Part shown: piece by piece, positions 44,214-52,828 of the stretch
How the letters are laid out: every line of letters starts with the position of its first letter
How positions within the stretch are numbered: position 1 is the stretch's first letter
Source of the DNA: Candidatus Babelota bacterium
GTDB lineage: Bacteria > Babelota > Babeliae > Babelales > Vermiphilaceae
Direction of reading: 5' to 3'
Assembly: GCA_003963225.1 (NCBI GenBank)
Contig: RXKB01000001.1
Span: forward strand, 41,957-105,956
DNA: 64,000 bases
The notes under the pieces: generated by a model
The model's input: the letters and a program-made list of their open reading frames with translations, nothing else
Told to the model about the DNA's origin: nothing
Database searches by the model: none
Program-made: the position numbers and the translations under genes

Positions 44214-45760
44214 AGAGATTTGAAGATTTCGGTGGCTTGTAAATCACGCAGGAAGGTTTCCGGTTTCACCTTGTCGGCAACACCAGAGTTCTTGAGATAT
44301 TCGTGTGTATCTTGTATAAGCTGTCGGCTACCTAGTTTCTTGCTGGCTTCGTCCAGGGTCTTGAAATAGAAGGGATAGTCCTCCCCGAGATAATCCACCA
44401 CGCAAGGCAGAGGATTTACAAGGATGGGTGTTGCACGCGCCATGCACTCTATGATCGCGTTGTTTGCAATTGCGTCATACAAGTGCAGCATGACGATGTT
44501 GTTCGACAGCAGCACATCATACATCTGATCGGTCAAAAAGTCCTGGTGCTGCACCGTTTGTTCCAAGACCGGAGGAATCGTGTAACGCTGTACATTAGCC
44601 TCGATACGACGAAGAGCTTCGACAGAGGCTTTGTTGTTAATGTGTGGGTTGAGGAATACTTTCCTATACGGGGACACAACCTCGTACAGGCTTCGGAAGC
44701 GACGACACCACCACCCAACCTGTACGAGACTGGCTGTTGGATTTGCTTCGAACTTCTCCATGCTGAACATGTGCTCTGGAAGGGGAATACCGGTAGGGTG
44801 ATATACGTGGTTCACCGGTACAGGCAGCACATCGCTAAGAAACTCCGCCGCAGAGCGCGCAAGAACAAATATGCCCTTGCAGGCAGGCAAGCTGGCCCGG
44901 AACATCGGAGCCCGTAGAAAGCTACCAGGCTGCATCTCATGGCTCGTAAACCATTCAGGCATACGCAGCACAGGATTGTGCATAAAACCAAACCACGGCA
45001 CCTGATAAGGAAGTTCTCGTTCGTTTACTGGAGGGACCGCTAGATGGTTCCATCTGAAAGTACTGTCGATGAAACCATCTAGCATCGGACCATCGGAACC
45101 ATGGAACTGTTGCAGCAAGCCAAGAACGTAACTCCAGCCATATCGGTGTCCAACAAACGTAAGCACACCGTTCATGTTCATTTTTCCGGTTCGTTTCGTC
45201 TGGTCGAACGTAAGATGCAGCGCGCCGTATGAGTCGCGGCGGATTTCCTTGGCGCCGACGATCTTGTTCCTCTCCTCTTTGAGAATATCGTAGTACTGCA
45301 ACTGGTTGTTGATCAAATGGATACTGACTTCACGCATTGTATTGTCGCGGTAATCCAACGCGAAAGAAAACACCTGCATCCCGAGCGAGCGGTAGTCGTT
45401 GTTCTTCACCACACGGTGAGGTACAAAAAAGGCTGAGCGCATCACCACCTTCACAACAGGTTGTGACGGGTTGTTCGGCATGTCGACGATGAAGAACTGC
45501 TCGTCCTGCGTAACATTTTCTTGAGGAGGAAGCTCCCGTCCGTCCACGACAAAAGAAATCCGTCGATGGTCGGTTACGTAACCAGACAGCGAGGCGCGGA
45601 TGCGAATACGAGACACAACGGTCGCGTCAACGAACAACTCAGACGTACCACCGAAAGTCCATCTATACGCACGTCGTGCGTGATCGTTGTAAAACTCTTG
45701 AATGCTCCAGCCTTCGCCGAGGAGCAGCTCCTCTGCCTTTAATGTTCCCAGATGATTCAT
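44210..45760 (-). CDS. GT-B glycosyltransferase with N-terminal binding domain
   Basis: 516 residues. The first 200 form a beta-rich region (LFVDATVVSRIRIRASL) like a carbohydrate-binding domain; the rest ends in NNAIIECMARATPILVNP and LGEDYPFYFKTLDEA, the donor-binding end of GT-B enzymes. Start set at ATG 45760, since the longer frame begins with TTG. Confidence 0.78.
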   Translation of the reverse strand: MNHLGTLKAEELLLGEGWSIQEFYNDHARRAYRWTFGGTSELFVDATVVSRIRIRASLSGYVTDHRRISFVVDGRELPPQENVTQDEQFFIVDMPNNPSQPVVKVVMRSAFFVPHRVVKNNDYRSLGMQVFSFALDYRDNTMREVSIHLINNQLQYYDILKEERNKIVGAKEIRRDSYGALHLTFDQTKRTGKMNMNGVLTFVGHRYGWSYVLGLLQQFHGSDGPMLDGFIDSTFRWNHLAVPPVNERELPYQVPWFGFMHNPVLRMPEWFTSHEMQPGSFLRAPMFRASLPACKGIFVLARSAAEFLSDVLPVPVNHVYHPTGIPLPEHMFSMEKFEANPTASLVQVGWWCRRFRSLYEVVSPYRKVFLNPHINNKASVEALRRIEANVQRYTIPPVLEQTVQHQDFLTDQMYDVLLSNNIVMLHLYDAIANNAIIECMARATPILVNPLPCVVDYLGEDYPFYFKTLDEASKKLGSRQLIQDTHEYLKNSGVADKVKPETFLRDLQATEIFKSL

Positions 45761-45761
45761 G

Positions 45762-46832
45762 TTAGTCAAAAAAATGTGCGTCTTTCAGGACTTTCTCCAG
45801 TCGCCGGTGCGCCGCGGTCCAAGAATACTTCATTGCCCGGGTGGACGCAACCTTTCCCATTTCAGCAACCTTGTCTTGGTTGTTATAGACCCACCGCATC
45901 TTGTCGATCAGATCATCACGGTCAATCTCCGCCCAGAAACCGCCGGCAGAAAACGCATCCTGGGCATAGATGCCTCCGCATGGAACCAGCTTGAAATCCA
46001 CGGGGTAGCCGACAGAGTCATCAAAATACTCCCGCATACCACCAAAACGCGGAGCCAACGCCGGACGCCCCACCGCCATCGCTTGATGAGGCATTAACCC
46101 CCAACCTTCCGAGTTCGAGACGGACACATACACAGTAAGCCGTGCATACCACTGTGCCATGTCTCTGGACGACAAGAATCGGTTCGTAATTTCCACCCGA
46201 GGATCAAACGTCTCAGGCACCGCTTCGTCAGGAAACGTTTTCAACTGAAGCCGTACATCTTTCTGACTCGGAAAGGCGTCAGCAAAGATCTTGGGCATAT
46301 CTGCGATGTTCTTCCGAATACCACCAGCCGTTAACCGACCGCCTGTACCAAATACGCATAACCCTTCCGTAGGCTTTGGGAGAGGCCGATAGACGCTCGT
46401 GTCAATTCCCAGTTGTGAAATGCTGATAGGGCGAGTGACGCCACAGGCGTTAAACGAGCAGGCGTTCCATTCACACGGCACAACTACATGTGAAACACGA
46501 TTCAAATTCTCGACACCTTTTTGTGGGATACGGTTGGTTTCCCACATCGTGAAGAAAACCCGCTTCCGGTTATCTTGCGGAAACTCCTGGTAAGGAAGGC
46601 CCAACACCAGCTCTCTTCGGAAGCTCGGGTTCTTGTCAGGAGATATACAACGGTTGACTAGCTCAGTATCTTCTGTCACCGCCTGTCTAAACTCCGTGTT
46701 TCTCAGGTCTAAAGTCATTGGTACAACACGAACGTCGTACCCGAAGGAAGTGAAGTCCTTCAGGATCTGCAAGCCGTGCATTCCGTAACCAAAGTAGTTG
46801 CTGATGTAAGAGCGCAGTACAAATTGACTCAT
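45762..46832 (-). CDS. glycosyltransferase family 4-like
   Basis: 356 residues. NYFGYGMHGLQILKDFTSFG (nucleotide-sugar loop start) and SNSEGWGLMPHQAMAVGRP followed by PRFGGMREYFDDSVGY (the E-x7-E region) mark a retaining GT4/GT1 enzyme. First gene of the minus-strand glycan chain. Confidence 0.87.
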   Translation of the reverse strand: MSQFVLRSYISNYFGYGMHGLQILKDFTSFGYDVRVVPMTLDLRNTEFRQAVTEDTELVNRCISPDKNPSFRRELVLGLPYQEFPQDNRKRVFFTMWETNRIPQKGVENLNRVSHVVVPCEWNACSFNACGVTRPISISQLGIDTSVYRPLPKPTEGLCVFGTGGRLTAGGIRKNIADMPKIFADAFPSQKDVRLQLKTFPDEAVPETFDPRVEITNRFLSSRDMAQWYARLTVYVSVSNSEGWGLMPHQAMAVGRPALAPRFGGMREYFDDSVGYPVDFKLVPCGGIYAQDAFSAGGFWAEIDRDDLIDKMRWVYNNQDKVAEMGKVASTRAMKYSWTAAHRRLEKVLKDAHFFD

Positions 46833-46883
46833 GCCCGAGCATTTAACTCAAAACAGCATAGAAACTCAAGCAAAATCAGGGAC

Positions 46884-46912
46884 TTGCCAACCATGCTGCC
46901 ATGGTGTACCGT
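46884..46912 (+). promoter_or_regulatory. promoter of the HD hydrolase gene
   Basis: TTGCCA, 17-bp spacer, TACCGT, 9 nt to ATG 46922. Confidence 0.5.
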
Positions 46913-46921
46913 TACCGACTT

Positions 46922-47476
46922 ATGAATGAATTGATCGACCCTAAGTTCGAGAAATCTCACGAGTGGATGCAGACTTTTACGGGTCGGGCGTTTTGGGCGT
47001 TAGAACCAAAAGCTGAAGACATCCACATCCAAGATATTGCCCACGGGCTAAGCAACATCTGCCGTTACAACGGACAATGTTCCTCTTTTTACTCAGTCGC
47101 TGAGCATTCCGTGCTGTTGTATCAGATACTTCCTCCAGAATTCCGTTTCTGGGGATTGATGCACGATGCTTCCGAGGCTTACATCTGCGACGTTCCAAGA
47201 CCCTACAAGCACGCCCTCACCAATTACAAAGAGATAGAGGAGAGGATCATGCAGGTCATCGCAGAGAAATACGGACTGCCGTGGCCGATGCCGGATGAGG
47301 TAAAGGCCGTGGACACCCAGATCATCATCAATGAAAAAGCGGCGTTGTTCAAGTCCGAGCCGGCACCGTGGCGCATTCGCGGTGAACCAATACCAAAACT
47401 GGAAATACATTGTTGGCCACCTTCAACGGCCAAAGCGCAATTTCTAAACGCCTTCGCTGATTGCGTTACAAGCTAA
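46922..47476 (+). CDS. HD-domain nucleotidase (YfbR-like)
   Basis: 184 residues. FTGRAFWALEPKAEDIHIQD, FYSVAEHSVLL, LMHDASEAYICDVPRP carry the H...HD...D residues of the 5'-deoxyribonucleotidase-type HD hydrolases, which convert dNMPs to deoxynucleosides. A single gene with own promoter and terminator. It could recycle nucleotides or remove unwanted dNMPs. Confidence 0.85.
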   Translation: MNELIDPKFEKSHEWMQTFTGRAFWALEPKAEDIHIQDIAHGLSNICRYNGQCSSFYSVAEHSVLLYQILPPEFRFWGLMHDASEAYICDVPRPYKHALTNYKEIEERIMQVIAEKYGLPWPMPDEVKAVDTQIIINEKAALFKSEPAPWRIRGEPIPKLEIHCWPPSTAKAQFLNAFADCVTS

Positions 47477-47505
47477 AAAAAGGGGTCCCTTGCGGGGCCC
47501 CTTTT
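47474..47505. terminator. bidirectional terminator
   Basis: AAAAGGGG-type stem with GGGGCCCC arm, A-run and T-run on the two sides, between convergent genes. Confidence 0.85.
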
Positions 47506-47522
47506 CGTATCGTCACCAGGTG

Positions 47523-48461
47523 TTACTCGGCGAGCTGACGCCGGGCCGCAGCCAGGACCTGCAGATAACGCTCCTCCGCAGGCGATCCGGGCTCCGGAGT
47601 CGCCGTGAAGTCCGCGAACCTGCCATTGATTCGGGCCGCCTCGACGTACGGCGCCACGATGTCGCCGTAACCCAGTTCGGCGATGATGGTCAGTCCGGCC
47701 TGGATGTTGGGCTCACGGATGTTGGGCGGCAGCGAAGCGAACGTCTCGTTCACCACGTCCTGGATACGCCCGGCGGCGATCGCCGCCCGAATTTCCGACG
47801 CCTGCTGAAGGATCTGTTGCCGGGGTGAGAGAACCGGTTCATTCAGGGCGCCACCGAGCTTGTCCAGCAGCTCACGCAGCTCCGGAGGCATACCGGCCAT
47901 GAGGGCATCGTCCGGCTTCGGAGTATCCTTCTGCTCCGTCGAGGCGTCGGAAGGATCACGCTGGCGCAGAGCCGTGCAACGCGGGCAATCGCAGCCAGGC
48001 GTGGGTTCATCACCGTTACCACCAGTAATGGACTTCAAGGCCTGGGCGAGCGCCCGAATCGGGCTGCCGGCAGCGGTGAGCCGCGTGCGCATGGCGCGGA
48101 CGAACGGTTGAACTTCGTCGTACCCATCGACTTCCTCGACGGGAGGGAGGCTGCGGGCCACGGCTTCCAGGGCGCGGTCGAGCGCGACCTTCGGCCACGC
48201 GTAACGGTACTTGAAGAACGCGGCCTTCATCGCCAGGCTGAACGCCGCGCGGTCGCCGGGGTAGGCGTTGTCTTCACCCTCCGGGCACAACGCCTTGTAG
48301 GTACGGGCTTCGTACCAGCCAGAGAAGGCCTCCGACATGGCGTCGGCGAACTTGCCTTCGAGCAGGAGTTCTCCGAGGGGATGGTCGTTGACGAGGGAGC
48401 GCACTTCCGGCAGGGCACGAAGGACACGGAGGTAGGACTGGAATGATTCGAACGTTTTCAT
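47523..48461 (-). CDS. hypothetical protein, 312 aa
   Basis: Alpha-helical, starts MKTFESFQSYLRVLRALPEV, with a CDCPRCTALRQRD metal-like site near residue 160 and a Pro-rich linker, then further helices. CAAGTAAC is 6 bases before ATG. High GC and different codon choice from the glycan genes. No domain recognised. Confidence 0.75.
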   Translation of the reverse strand: MKTFESFQSYLRVLRALPEVRSLVNDHPLGELLLEGKFADAMSEAFSGWYEARTYKALCPEGEDNAYPGDRAAFSLAMKAAFFKYRYAWPKVALDRALEAVARSLPPVEEVDGYDEVQPFVRAMRTRLTAAGSPIRALAQALKSITGGNGDEPTPGCDCPRCTALRQRDPSDASTEQKDTPKPDDALMAGMPPELRELLDKLGGALNEPVLSPRQQILQQASEIRAAIAAGRIQDVVNETFASLPPNIREPNIQAGLTIIAELGYGDIVAPYVEAARINGRFADFTATPEPGSPAEERYLQVLAAARRQLAE

Positions 48462-48582
48462 GGGATTGTTACTTGCTGCGGTTGCGGTGGTGGCCTCTTT
48501 TCACTTGTTTCCCAGTTAAGCTTTGCGGCTATTAGCCGTGCTCAAGCTGGTGGAATAAGAGGGTTAGTTGTTGCGGTTGGGG

Positions 48583-48741
48583 TCAATTCCTGGACGGATC
48601 CAGGACCGGCAGGAGCAGCTTTCGTGCTGCCCTTCGTATGCGTGCATATTGAGCCCCCAGGCGTACCTGTTCCGCCTGCACCTCGTCAGCGCAAGCCACA
48701 AGTTTCCCTTGGGAGTTCAGAACCAAAAGGTTTCGGTTCAT
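48583..48741 (-). CDS. hypothetical protein, 52 aa
   Basis: ATG 48741 lies 5 bases after a perfect TATAAT box, so the mRNA should be leaderless. Product MNRNLLVLNSQGKLVACADE then a basic helix (RLGAQYARIRRAARKLLLP). The region 48462-48582 downstream shows no further gene. Confidence 0.65.
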   Translation of the reverse strand: MNRNLLVLNSQGKLVACADEVQAEQVRLGAQYARIRRAARKLLLPVLDPSRN

Positions 48742-48746
48742 CAGAT

Positions 48747-48775
48747 ATTATACCTTTGGCGGTTACCGCTTGACA
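48747..48775 (-). promoter_or_regulatory. minus-strand promoter sharing its -35 with the + promoter
   Basis: Minus strand: TGTCAA, 17-bp spacer, TATAAT. The same six bases read TTGACA on the plus strand. A C-tract lies upstream. Confidence 0.6.
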
Positions 48776-48797
48776 GGAGGGGAGGGGGTAGGATAAT
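48770..48797 (+). promoter_or_regulatory. leaderless promoter of the DUF6734-like gene
   Basis: TTGACA 48770-48775, 16-bp purine-rich spacer, GATAAT, 8 nt to ATG 48806. Confidence 0.65.
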
Positions 48798-48805
48798 TTG
48801 CGCGT

Positions 48806-49933
48806 ATGTTGACATTTCATTCCATCTGGACCCGGCCGGCCGTAGCCAAAGGGAATGAGGAAATCACCCTTTGGGATTTTGAATGGCTCACCTGGCTAGC
48901 CGGTATTTTGTATGCCAAGCAATATGGGGACGTCGTTTTGGTTGCTGATGAGCGTGGCGCAGAGTTTGTCAAAAAGGCAGGGTTGGCTGAATGCTACGAC
49001 GAGGTAATTCTCGGCTTGGATGAAGTCCCCAAGGAGGTCGACCCAGAAATCTTCTGGGCAGCTGGAAAGCTGTATGCGATTCGCCTTCTCAAGCGGTCAC
49101 GTGAATTTGATCCATTCGACGGTCCTGTGGCCAGCTTAGACTGGGATTGTATTCCTTGGAATTATCCCGACGAACAGCAGGACATCATGTGTCTTAACCT
49201 GGAAAGTCTACAGTGGCCTTGGTACAAGGATTGCCGCAGCAAGTATGAGAAATTTGTGCCCAAAGCCGTAAACTGGAACTTGCCTCCAGCAAACAACGGG
49301 ATATTCCATTTCAACCACTACAAGCACATGTTGGCTTACAGCGACCTCTCCATCGGATTCATGGAGCGTTTTGGTCGCGCAGCGAACCAGCAGAACTATT
49401 TCGATCAGCCACGATACGTCTATGGTGATGCTATGACCTTCGCTGAGCAGCAGCTTATGGCTACTGCCGCATGGCACTCGAAACGAACGATCGAGCCATT
49501 CCTGTCGGCAAGAGCGGATGGATTCCTGCAACCAAACACCTTTTTCACCCACCTGTGGACCACCAAGAACCTGTATCGTGCATTTCCTGAAGCCAGAATC
49601 CACTATACGAACCAGCTGATCAGGATACTACGGCAGCGTTTTCCAGAAACGCATGAGATCTTGGAAGACAAAGGCTTACACGTCACTCAACCTGTTCTAA
49701 CACATGAAGAAAACCTAGTCTGGAACCGTGAAGGGCAGAAACACTTTCCTTCACACAACGTCGGAATCGTAAAGGCACTTGAAGGACAAGCGGTCCTTCG
49801 TGACCGAAATATCTCAGGCTCAAGGAGCTTGGCGGTGGGTGGTGTTGTTTTGCCCGGTGACCGAGTTCTCTGTGGCGACAGCAACACAAAAATAGAGCTT
49901 GAATTCACGCAAACATCAGAATATCCTGCCTAG
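48806..49933 (+). CDS. DUF6734-like protein, possible glycosyltransferase
   Basis: 375 residues. MLTFHSIWTRPAVAKGNE and FDGPVASLDWDCIPW (a DxD-like stretch), NGIFHFNHYKHML and FAEQQLMATAAW resemble DUF6734 proteins found in bacterial glycan loci. The last 60 residues (VGGVVLPGDRVLCG) may be a separate beta domain. Function not established; position next to the glycan island suggests sugar transfer. Confidence 0.7.
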   Translation: MLTFHSIWTRPAVAKGNEEITLWDFEWLTWLAGILYAKQYGDVVLVADERGAEFVKKAGLAECYDEVILGLDEVPKEVDPEIFWAAGKLYAIRLLKRSREFDPFDGPVASLDWDCIPWNYPDEQQDIMCLNLESLQWPWYKDCRSKYEKFVPKAVNWNLPPANNGIFHFNHYKHMLAYSDLSIGFMERFGRAANQQNYFDQPRYVYGDAMTFAEQQLMATAAWHSKRTIEPFLSARADGFLQPNTFFTHLWTTKNLYRAFPEARIHYTNQLIRILRQRFPETHEILEDKGLHVTQPVLTHEENLVWNREGQKHFPSHNVGIVKALEGQAVLRDRNISGSRSLAVGGVVLPGDRVLCGDSNTKIELEFTQTSEYPA

Positions 49934-49934
49934 C

Positions 49935-50096
49935 ATGAACGTAATCAGCAGAATTATGAGCAAAATCAGTCAAATGTTTCGGTTCCTTCTCGGAAGGCGC
50001 CAGCCGCCTCCTCCTACCTACTACAGCCGTTGCCACTACGCCTCGTCCTCAGGTGGTTACACTGCTCCGGTCGGAGCGAAGTTCGTTAAAGGCTAA
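49935..50096 (+). CDS. hypothetical protein, 53 aa
   Basis: MNVISRIMSKISQMFRFLLG amphipathic helix, then a Pro/Tyr/Ser-rich tail. Starts one base after the preceding stop, so co-transcribed. Followed by a terminator. Confidence 0.6.
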   Translation: MNVISRIMSKISQMFRFLLGRRQPPPPTYYSRCHYASSSGGYTAPVGAKFVKG

Positions 50097-50115
50097 GTCG
50101 TTTTCATTCATAACG

Positions 50116-50147
50116 TCGCCAGGATCAACCTCCTGGCGATTTTTTTT
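50116..50147 (+). terminator. terminator
   Basis: TCGCCAGGA/TCCTGGCGA stem followed by eight T residues. Confidence 0.9.
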
Positions 50148-50151
50148 AGCC

Positions 50152-50181
50152 TTGTGAGTAGGATTCAGTCTCAGGCATAAT
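50152..50181 (+). promoter_or_regulatory. leaderless promoter of the membrane operon
   Basis: TTGTGA, 18-bp spacer, CATAAT, 6 nt to ATG 50188. Confidence 0.6.
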
Positions 50182-50187
50182 AGGGCT

Positions 50188-50967
50188 ATGAAAAAGATCC
50201 TGCGTGCCGTGGCCCTAGGCTGGCTGATCGTGGGGCTTTCGGGGTGTTCCATCTTGTCTCCTGGAAAGAAGGAGTTCTTTCAGACCAAGGTACCGTCATT
50301 CCCAGAAAAGACCAAGGTCGAAGAAAAGCAGAAACAAGCGGCTACCTTCGTGGCCGAGAAGGTCAGCATCGCCTATGATGAAGGACTCAAGGCAAATGTG
50401 ACCAATTCTGTGATGGAACCATTGCATGAGGCAAAGGTTGTCGCAGCTCCGTTGGCTGAGTCAATTGGAGCACCGCAGACACCATACCGTGGCCCAGCCA
50501 CGAATTTGGTGGACGGTTTGCACAAGCTGGAGGCGAAATTTGACGCCTCGATGAAAAAGCTGGAAGGTAAACTCGACAATCTAGAAGGAAAGAAGATCGA
50601 GGGTACAGGCGCAATACAAATGGGGTATTTTACCTGGCTCGCCGTACTATTTGGGATTTTTGCTCTATTGTGGTTTGTACTGAAGATTGTCTCAATTTTC
50701 AATCCGCCTGTAGCAATGGGTATGTCGGCTGTCTCCGCAGGAGCAGGCCTATTGCGTCGTGGGTTCAGTGAAGTAGTCGAAGCCGGTGAAAAGTTCAAGG
50801 GTTTGGTTAAGCAACGGGTGGAAGACCCGGAGACTCAACAACAGATTCTTGATTTGTTCCGCCGTGCTCATCTTGAGGCACAAAGTAGGGATGTTCAGAC
50901 GGTCATCAAGCATTTGACCAACAATCCGAATGATCCGAAAGCTGTCGCCAAGGAACTCAGCTCATAA
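50188..50967 (+). CDS. lipoprotein with transmembrane helix
   Basis: 259 residues: lipoprotein signal with lipobox LSGC at residues 18-21, a helical and coiled-coil stretch (KLEAKFDASMKKLEGKLDNL), one transmembrane segment (YFTWLAVLFGIFALLWFVLK, about residues 147-166) and a C-terminal helical domain. Lipid anchor plus a membrane helix could span periplasm, as in spanin-type proteins, but no lysis partner is evident. Confidence 0.75.
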   Translation: MKKILRAVALGWLIVGLSGCSILSPGKKEFFQTKVPSFPEKTKVEEKQKQAATFVAEKVSIAYDEGLKANVTNSVMEPLHEAKVVAAPLAESIGAPQTPYRGPATNLVDGLHKLEAKFDASMKKLEGKLDNLEGKKIEGTGAIQMGYFTWLAVLFGIFALLWFVLKIVSIFNPPVAMGMSAVSAGAGLLRRGFSEVVEAGEKFKGLVKQRVEDPETQQQILDLFRRAHLEAQSRDVQTVIKHLTNNPNDPKAVAKELSS

Positions 50968-50979
50968 AGAAACGCCGCC

Positions 50980-51486
50980 ATGCCACATCACAATAAACAA
51001 GTCCCCCAGGACAATGAACCGGAGGACTTGACAGAAACCGCACGATTCCTGCAAAACCTTCGGTTGAAGGTTTTTGTCGGGTTCACCGCTGCCCTGATGA
51101 TGCTCTACTCGTTCTTCGGGAACATCTACAGGATTCCGATGCAATTGGAGCAGTTAGATAAGTCAATCATCGAAATCAAGCTAACCGATGAAAAACGCAC
51201 AGCTCGGCTAAATGATATCGAGAAGGTCCTTGCAGCCAAGGAGGATCTGTTTGCCGAGATCATCAGGACCAGGAGCCGTGTCGAAGCAATTGAGCGTCTG
51301 GAGTCCAGCCGCACGGCCATGCAGGCACAGTTGGATCGATTGGAGTCAGTCACAAAGGATTTGACAATATTGCTTGCAAGTACGACTACTAGACTGACAG
51401 AATTAAATGCAAATATGACAGCGCTCAAAGAAACTACCGTGGAAACAAAACGAGCGCTGGAAGACATCAAAAGGAAATCACCGTGA
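50980..51486 (+). CDS. membrane-anchored coiled-coil protein
   Basis: 168 residues: one transmembrane helix (LKVFVGFTAALMMLYSFFG, about residues 28-46), then a continuous coiled coil to the end. Second gene of the operon; its stop overlaps the GTG start of the next gene. Confidence 0.75.
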   Translation: MPHHNKQVPQDNEPEDLTETARFLQNLRLKVFVGFTAALMMLYSFFGNIYRIPMQLEQLDKSIIEIKLTDEKRTARLNDIEKVLAAKEDLFAEIIRTRSRVEAIERLESSRTAMQAQLDRLESVTKDLTILLASTTTRLTELNANMTALKETTVETKRALEDIKRKSP

Positions 51487-52154
51487 ACCGATTCTGGACA
51501 TTCATCTCAAAATGGGGGTTTCCATTGATAATGGGAATCATCTATTGGCTCTTTGATACGACGGTGGATTTTATCAACCCCACATCAGGTAAACAAACGT
51601 TCCTTGAGATTCTCTTGCCAACATGGTTTGGTGTCGAGTGCATCTTTCGTTCAAGTATGGCAGTCGTTTGCATGTTTGGTACCAAGTTCCTTGAACGCAC
51701 GTTGCATCGAGTGCACAAGCTGGAGCAGCAGCTTTTCTTGAATGAGTTCGCTGTCGAGCACACCAAGGCGTTCGCCATGCTCTGGTCCAACGCGGAAGGT
51801 CGGATTATCAAAGTCAACGAATACGCGGCAGACCGGCTTGGTTACTCCAAGGCTGAACTACTGAAAAAGACGGTATTCGACATAACCGTTGGTCACGACA
51901 CAAAGGTCTGGGAGCAATTGCTCACGAAGCTAAAAAAAGACGGCAACTTGACGTATGCCGCCCAACAACGCAAAAAAGACGGAACGTTGATTGACGCGGT
52001 CGTGTATCTCCAATATTTGAAGATCAAGGCCGATCAATACCAGTTCGCCTTTGTTTGCGATGCTTTCCACTGTCCAGTCCCTTCGCACTGTCCGGAAAAG
52101 TCAGCCTGTGGCAGGCCGTCTATTCCGTCTCTGGCTCAAGTACTAAACGGATAG
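51483..52154 (+). CDS. membrane PAS-domain protein
   Basis: 223 residues, GTG start. N-terminal hydrophobic helices (WGFPLIMGIIYWLFDTTVDF and a second near FGVECIFRSSMAVVCMFG), a linker helix, then a PAS domain: WSNAEGRIIKVNEYAADRLG, SKAELLKKTVFDIT and AAQQRKKDGTLIDAVVYLQY. The C-terminus has a Cys/His/Pro cluster. PAS domains sense ligands or redox state; no output domain is attached, so it may signal by contact with the two preceding proteins. Confidence 0.82.
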   Translation: MNRFWTFISKWGFPLIMGIIYWLFDTTVDFINPTSGKQTFLEILLPTWFGVECIFRSSMAVVCMFGTKFLERTLHRVHKLEQQLFLNEFAVEHTKAFAMLWSNAEGRIIKVNEYAADRLGYSKAELLKKTVFDITVGHDTKVWEQLLTKLKKDGNLTYAAQQRKKDGTLIDAVVYLQYLKIKADQYQFAFVCDAFHCPVPSHCPEKSACGRPSIPSLAQVLNG

Positions 52155-52189
52155 GTTGGGGAAGTTCTCTCGGTTTGGAGGGATGACGA

Positions 52190-52218
52190 GGCCTTCGGTA
52201 ATGTACCGAGGGCCTTTC
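52190..52218 (+). terminator. terminator of the membrane operon
   Basis: GGCCTTCGGTA/TACCGAGGGCC stem with one bulge, then TTTCTG. Confidence 0.75.
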
Positions 52219-52318
52219 TGTTTGCCAGGTTTCCTTAGTAGACGAACGCGGCTTTCGCCGGAACTTTTCGAAGGTGTCTCTGCTCACAAGATGATCCTAC
52301 CACGAGGGTAAACCGACC

Positions 52319-52777
52319 TCAAGAAACAATCGATTCTTCTCGGCTATTGGTTGGGGTATCGTCGAGATTGATGGCTTCAAACCGCAATGTACCGTCTGCC
52401 AACATGGCGCTCACGTGCTGCTCTATGATTCCTTTGGCTTGGTAGTAGGTCATGTTGCCTTGGTTTAGACCAAGCCGATTGTAGATGTGCTCCCAGTAGC
52501 TCCAGGCCCCAGAATTGACGGCAGTGGCTGTAACCTCATGCAGACCATTTACCAGCCAGTTCACCACAGCGTTTTTTGCAGAGGCTCTGGTCTTAAACGT
52601 GGTGCGGTTTGCCCCTAACCACAACGGTTGCCCGTTGAACAACACCCGATAAAGCTTCGACCGTCTTGACGGCAACGTACTTGCAAGAAGCAGTCCTTGC
52701 AGGGCTTCTCGCAGATTTGTGATGGTAATATTCTCGTAAATCCCGGGCGGGACAGTTCGGTTATGCAGTACACGCAT
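52319..52777 (-). CDS. hypothetical protein, 152 aa, 52-57 kb set
   Basis: Shares a layout with several neighbours: a strand (LYRVLFNGQPLWLG), a turn with Phe/Thr (TTFKTRASAKNAVVNWLV), then helices ending ADGTLRFEA. Starts right after a terminator. Function unknown. Confidence 0.68.
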   Translation of the reverse strand: MRVLHNRTVPPGIYENITITNLREALQGLLLASTLPSRRSKLYRVLFNGQPLWLGANRTTFKTRASAKNAVVNWLVNGLHEVTATAVNSGAWSYWEHIYNRLGLNQGNMTYYQAKGIIEQHVSAMLADGTLRFEAINLDDTPTNSREESIVS

Positions 52778-52811
52778 AAAAAACCCGACCGGAGGGTTGG
52801 CCCCGGTCGGG
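52778..52811 (-). terminator. terminator of the vWA gene
   Basis: CCCGACCGG/CCGGTCGGG stem followed by six T residues on the minus strand. Confidence 0.85.
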
Positions 52812-52828
52812 TCATAGAGAACCGGTTG

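Noticed and set aside
46901..46921. Upstream ATG of the HD hydrolase
   Set aside because: Extra seven residues lie across the -10 region; ATG 46922 fits the promoter.
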